The position numbers and the translations under genes were made by a program. Positions 61,641 to 64,000 of a stretch of 64,000 nucleotides of DNA are shown here, one piece after another. Every line of letters begins with the position of its first letter. Position 1 is the first letter of the stretch. Origin of the DNA: Persicaria tinctoria (lineage: Eukaryota; Streptophyta; Magnoliopsida; Caryophyllales; Polygonaceae); assembly GCA_037127255.1 (NCBI GenBank), contig JBANSL010000020.1, positions 56,085,098 to 56,149,097 on the forward strand, read 5' to 3'. The notes under the pieces were generated by a model. The model had not been told where the DNA came from, did no database searches, and worked only from the letters and a program-made list of their open reading frames with translations.

Positions 61641-62917
61641 AGATTCTTGGATACCTATGATGGTGGAAACAAGCATTGGACGCCTTTGAACAGGTCTGTT
61701 TTCAAACCCTTTTATTTGACTCGTTTTTCCTGTCTAATAATGCTTATGAAATTCCCTAATCTTACATTTGTTTGGACTCACTTGCTGAGTTTAGCACAAA
61801 TACTCACCGTCTTTTGGTGGTTCCAAAACCCGGTGCTAGAGGTCTACTCCTCTGCACTCCTTACCCCCCGAAAGGGCCTTGAACAAATTATGGATTTTGA
61901 GGTTGTAATAGCTCTTTTCTTCGGTTGTGTTGAAGAAAGGTTTTTCATAATGTTTGTGACTGAAAGTTTGAGCTCTGCTTCCCGCTGGCGTCTCAACAAA
62001 ATTGTGTTAAGAGGTGTATTCCTCTTCACCCATTACCTCCCGATTATCGGGTTCACAACAAATTGCTATGGAAATGCTTTCCATGGATTTGCCTATTGAT
62101 GACTTAAACATTGTGAAGGGGTTAAGATACAAGGTTATAAAAATGCAACTGTCTTTGGATAGTAAACATTTGCTATATTCATCCACAATAAACAATTCAC
62201 CAATCCCCTCTATGGGCAACAAACTACAACTAACTCATTTGGGGCTAACGTTTCTTATTTGGTTTTTTACCCCTTGTATAATTTATGTCATAGCAGACTT
62301 TGTCTTGGTTTATTTGTCTTGCTTTGTGCAAAACTACATCCCCGATTGGTGTCGGGTAAAAAACGGGAAGGTGCACTTTGGCCTTTCTCCCCTCACCTCC
62401 CGAAAGGGGCTCCAAATAAAAGTGGTTCAGCTGTTTTCTGAAGGAGCTGCTGTCCCTTTGGATGATGAAATGACCCCCCGGGCATATCTAGCTGAGTCAT
62501 CGGGTTTTCTCAAGGCTACGGTCATCCCCTGCTGCTTTTTATGCTCGTGGCTTTCTGAATTGATTTCCCCATTGCAGATGCACACCTTGTATGATGAGAA
62601 TTGTGTTAATGGACCAGTTCTACCGTGCATGAATTATGGTATTTGTCAAATGGTTAAGTGGAAAGAAAATTATGTTATGTATAAAAATTTTAGTTGGTTT
62701 CCATTCTTGGTCTTAGCATGTGTTTCTTCCGTTAAAATAATGTCAAAAGGGATTAATCCTTATAGTTAAAAACTCGGTGTTGACTTATATCCCTTGCCCT
62801 TGGAGTGGTTTCTACTGTCAACTAACTAGCTTAACGGTAACTACCAAATTAAAACCATAAAAACTCTTCGATTTAAGGACTCCGAAAACTTGTCCTTTAA
62901 TCTTCGAATGTTATAAA
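61640..62917 (+). other. Open but unrecognised region upstream of a LINE ORF2
   Basis: ORFs 61647-62099 (150 codons) and 62014-62769 (251 codons) overlap in different frames. They are Leu/Phe/Ser-rich with membrane-like runs and no zinc knuckle or gag-like LINE ORF1 motif. A phrase near CTCCCGAAAGGGSCT occurs in both (61868 and 62398). Position suggests a decayed ORF1/spacer of the LINE starting at 62918, but the sequence itself does not prove this. Confidence 0.3.
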
Positions 62918-64000
62918 TGAAGATCTGTTTTTGGAATTGTAGAGGCATAGGAAAAAGAACCTTTTGAACCGAAATTAATTCTTTATGTATAAATGAGCAT
63001 ATCCAAATATTGGCATTAGCATAAACTAAAACAGAATCTACTCCCGATGACAAATGTTGGAAGACCGTTGGTTTCGATGAAGCTGTCTGGTCGCCGGCTC
63101 ATGGGCGATCGGGAGGAATTGGATTATTATGGAAATCTCACCAATTACTAAACATCTCCATTTCTGTGGAAATTCACTTGCCAAGGATTATTGGTCTTCG
63201 TCTTGAGTCTGTTCTCGAAGGGTTCCCTTTTCTTACACTCTTCGTCTACGCCCCTCCGGCCCCTAACGAGAAAGCTTTATTTTGGGAAACATTAACCTTA
63301 ATTGTTAATAACTCAACCATACCTTGTATGGTATTAGGGGACCTAAATGAAATATTATGCAGCGCAGACAAACATGGCGGCGCACCCATCTGTCCGTCCC
63401 GATTCACGAGACTTCGAACCTTCATAAATGAATGTTAGCTCGAGGACCTCCCCACTTTTGGGAATCCATTCACATGGAGGAAAAACCCTGATGAAGATTT
63501 CAACATTCGAGAAAAAATTGATCGGGTGCTTGTTCACCATCGCATTATCGAAAGTTTTCCTAACCTGATTACAAACAATGGGGCTTTCTCTTCATCCGAT
63601 CACTGCCCAATAACAATATCTATTGAAAACAATCCTTCCTTTAAAGCACCACCTTTTAAATTCGAGAATGTATGGTTGCTTAGGAAGGATTTTCGTAACA
63701 TAGTTAAACAGTCCTGGCGGGCTTGTTGCCCTGGTTCAGCTATGTTTCAACTTGTGTTTAAACAAAAAATCCTTAAGAAAAAAGCAAAGGAGTGGAACAG
63801 TTCTACCTTTGGGAATATATTTCGGCAACTAAAAAATGTGGAGACCCAGTTGCTACACATTCAATCCTCACCTCGAGTGAATAATGCACAAATAAAATCT
63901 TGTAAAGAGAAGAATCTTATGAGAAAAAAGGAAAAGCTCCTGCTTTTCCAAAAATCATTTTGGAGCCGGAGAGCCAAATCCAAACATCTTAAGCTGTCGG
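62918..64000 (+). mobile_element. L1-type LINE ORF2, endonuclease part (runs off the window)
   Basis: An ATG at 62918 opens MKICFWNCRGIGK, the usual start of plant LINE ORF2 (endonuclease/exonuclease/phosphatase fold). A stop follows after 16 codons. Downstream, frames with RIIGLRLESV, FVYAPP, MVLGDLNEIL, NPFTWRK, IDRVLVHH and SSDHCPI keep the catalytic-domain motifs in order. Another stop at 63436-63438 and later breaks show decay. The RT domain would lie beyond 64000. It reads on +, opposite to the other LINEs in the window. Confidence 0.88.

Overview
This window is nuclear DNA of a flowering plant, most likely a eudicot. The signs are AT-rich intergenic DNA, GT-AG introns, a chloroplast-targeted Mg-chelatase subunit, a phytocystatin, a class III peroxidase, a plant Rab-A GTPase and many plant-type transposable elements. 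The CHLI transit peptide looks asterid-like, but I cannot name a species. All exon limits were read by eye from ORFs, splice consensus and, where possible, comparison of paralogues inside the window.

Layout: (1) 53-2176: CHLI (+), tail to tail with a phytocystatin gene (-). (2) 2.2-10.7 kb: gene-poor DNA full of small elements: LINE tails, a fold-back element, two hAT-type elements with 8-bp target duplications, a Mutator-like element with ~140-bp inverted repeats and a 9-bp duplication, and a tRNA-derived SINE. (3) 10.8-28.7 kb: a tandem pair of glutamate receptor-like (GLR) genes. The upstream copy is a pseudogene cut by two complete but decayed Ty1-copia elements (13535-18310 on -, 18474-23288 on +). 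It also carries a SINE-like insertion in exon 1, an exon 3 deletion, a dead splice donor, stops and a MITE-filled intron. The downstream copy (25460-28748) reads as an intact 899-residue receptor in five exons. (4) 29.0-29.8 kb: a one-exon gene for a proline-rich, coiled-coil protein (-). (5) 29.8-34.0 kb: intergenic DNA with a GC-richer foreign-looking block (possibly mitochondrial), a Stowaway-like MITE and a Tourist-like MITE. (6) 34.1-35.8 kb: a three-exon peroxidase (+). (7) 36.7-39.4 kb: a SINE, then a probable Helitron whose 5' end is amplified into three ~359-bp units. (8) 39.6-51.9 kb: two direct copies of a POLD4-like gene, about 11.7 kb apart. Between them lie a LINE nested inside a long-TIR element and a ~3.2-kb degenerate tandem-repeat field containing an inverted telomere-like block. 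(9) 52.7-59.4 kb: a compact gene cluster: RABA1-type GTPase (+), a small membrane protein (-) and an eight-exon PDAP1/HASPP28 gene (-). (10) 59.5-64 kb: another truncated LINE and, at the right edge, the endonuclease part of an L1-type LINE.

The intact genes are ordinary housekeeping or defence genes with no common pathway. The interest is structural: a receptor tandem in which one copy was progressively destroyed by nested insertions while its neighbour stayed open, a possible repeat-amplifying Helitron terminus, and a large composite repeat field between two gene duplicates. I found no sign of a bacterial-type system, CRISPR array or operon.
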